Shown one piece after another: positions 63,311-64,000 of a stretch of DNA of 64,000 bases. Below the pieces are notes generated by a model. The model saw only the letters and a program-made list of their open reading frames with translations. It ran no database searches and was not told the DNA's origin. Made by a program: the position numbers and the translations under genes. This stretch comes from Olivibacter domesticus (GTDB lineage: Bacteria > Bacteroidota > Bacteroidia > Sphingobacteriales > Sphingobacteriaceae), in assembly GCF_900109575.1 (NCBI RefSeq), contig NZ_FOAF01000004.1:348461-412460 (forward strand), in the 5' to 3' direction. Positions within the stretch are counted from its first letter, which is position 1; every line of letters starts with the position of its first letter.

Positions 63311-64000
63311 ATGTTTAAGAAGTATTTTATCATTGTTGTTACAGGTATTTTATTAGTTTTCTTTGCGAAAAACGTTTCTGCATTTACCATACAAGCTGAT
63401 ACCATTTCATTAGATGATATCGAGTTCACCGAAATAACGGAAGATACCAGTACCAGCAACGACAGTCTTTCTGCCCCATATGAGAAAGAAAAGGCGGCAC
63501 AGGCACCGCAGGGAAGCGCCGTGAAAGCTGGTGACGAAACAGACATTTCCCTCTGGCAGATATTCATTAACGGACTGCTATTCGGTTTTGCAGCCATCCT
63601 GATGCCCTGCATTTTCCCCATGCTTCCCCTAACGGTCAGTTTTTTCACCAAAAGGGCCGGTACAAGGGCCAGGGCCATTGGACAGGCAACCATCTATGGT
63701 TTATCCATTATTATCATTTACGTCGCCCTGGGCATGCTGGTCACCATCTTCTTCGGCTCAGATGCGCTCAATGCCCTCTCTACCAATGGTGTCTTCAACT
63801 TCCTGTTCTTTTTATTACTGGTAGCCTTTGGAGCCTCCTTTCTGGGAGCCTTTGAGATCACCCTGCCCAGTTCATTTGTCAATAAGATCGACGCCAAATC
63901 TGATCAGGGAGGGCTCATAGGGATCTTTTTTATGGCTTTCAGCCTTGCCCTGGTGTCTTTCTCCTGTACAGGTCCGCTGATAGGGACCCTGCTGGTCGAC
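63311..64000 (+). CDS. DsbD-type thiol:disulfide interchange membrane protein, 5' part
   Basis: 230 codons from ATG 63311 to the right edge; the C-terminus is missing. Signal/anchor segment, then a ~60-residue acidic, Ser/Thr-rich linker, then the DsbD transmembrane domain with its two key cysteines in PCIFPMLPL and SCTGPLIG. It should carry electrons across the inner membrane to periplasmic thioredoxin-like domains. The first ~55 codons are AT-rich like the neighbours, but from about 63480 leucine is mostly CTG/CTC and Thr/Ala mostly ACC/GCC, unlike the rest of the window. Confidence 0.9.
   Translation, partial: MFKKYFIIVVTGILLVFFAKNVSAFTIQADTISLDDIEFTEITEDTSTSNDSLSAPYEKEKAAQAPQGSAVKAGDETDISLWQIFINGLLFGFAAILMPCIFPMLPLTVSFFTKRAGTRARAIGQATIYGLSIIIIYVALGMLVTIFFGSDALNALSTNGVFNFLFFLLLVAFGASFLGAFEITLPSSFVNKIDAKSDQGGLIGIFFMAFSLALVSFSCTGPLIGTLLVD

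Noticed and set aside
63289..63693. 134-codon minus-strand frame at the right end
   Set aside because: Antisense to the DsbD-like gene, whose membrane domain and cysteines are clearly real.
1..64000. CRISPR arrays, tRNA or rRNA genes, transposases, phage genes
   Set aside because: None could be recognised on either strand.

Overview
The window looks like a chromosomal segment of a Sphingobacteriaceae-type Bacteroidota (Pedobacter/Sphingobacterium/Olivibacter-like). Supporting signs are two SusC/SusD outer-membrane glycan uptake pairs, AT-rich DNA with few Shine-Dalgarno sites, Bacteroidota promoter elements of the TTG...TAnnTTTG kind, and a Bacteroidota-style arginine cluster. I see no tRNA, rRNA, CRISPR array or insertion sequence.

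Region 1 (1-36.7 kb) is an L-arabinan/arabinoside utilisation locus. After the 5' end of a POT peptide transporter (left edge) come SusCD pair 1, a divergent GH127 beta-L-arabinofuranosidase, a large secreted DUF5695-like protein, an inserted peptide-degradation operon (DUF885 metallopeptidase, APC permease, S9 dipeptidyl peptidase), then a hydrolase operon (GH51, GH51, GH43, aldose epimerase, GH97) and SusCD pair 2. A Nudix-related regulator (AraR type) is divergent from SusC2 and precedes araB-araD-araA and an SSS sugar symporter. The expected flow is: SusCD import of oligosaccharides, trimming by GH43/GH51/GH127/GH97, inner-membrane uptake of L-arabinose by the symporter, and conversion by AraA, AraB and AraD to D-xylulose 5-phosphate.

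A 19-bp inverted-repeat motif (AAATGT, 7 bases, ACATTT, with variants) occurs before SusC1, before the DUF5695-like gene, before the GH51 operon, twice between SusC2 and araR, before araB, and once in an apparently gene-free gap at 8.35 kb. It is the best candidate for the AraR operator and ties the scattered units into one regulon. The orphan copy sits on a TAnnTTTG element and is followed about 250 bases later, on the minus strand, by a strong intrinsic terminator, which suggests an arabinose-responsive small RNA.

Region 2 (37.3-47.2 kb) is a contiguous arginine operon: GNAT N-acylglutamate synthase candidate, argG, argC, argD, a second GNAT, argF-type transcarbamylase, argB, proC, argE, argH. 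The transcarbamylase carries Val at the position that separates N-acetyl- from N-succinylornithine enzymes, predicting N-succinylated intermediates.

Region 3 (47.2-64 kb) is housekeeping: pyrH, an exported-looking methyltransferase, hemW, an SDR, waaA, three nucleotide-sugar enzymes (UXS-like, galE, rfbB), a conserved hypothetical protein, rhomboid protease, PA0069-type radical SAM protein, LUD protein, ftsH, rsfS, birA, a DsbD alpha-domain protein and the start of a DsbD-type membrane protein whose codon use becomes abruptly GC-richer. Short decayed coding remnants are visible at about 19.1 kb and 36.8 kb.
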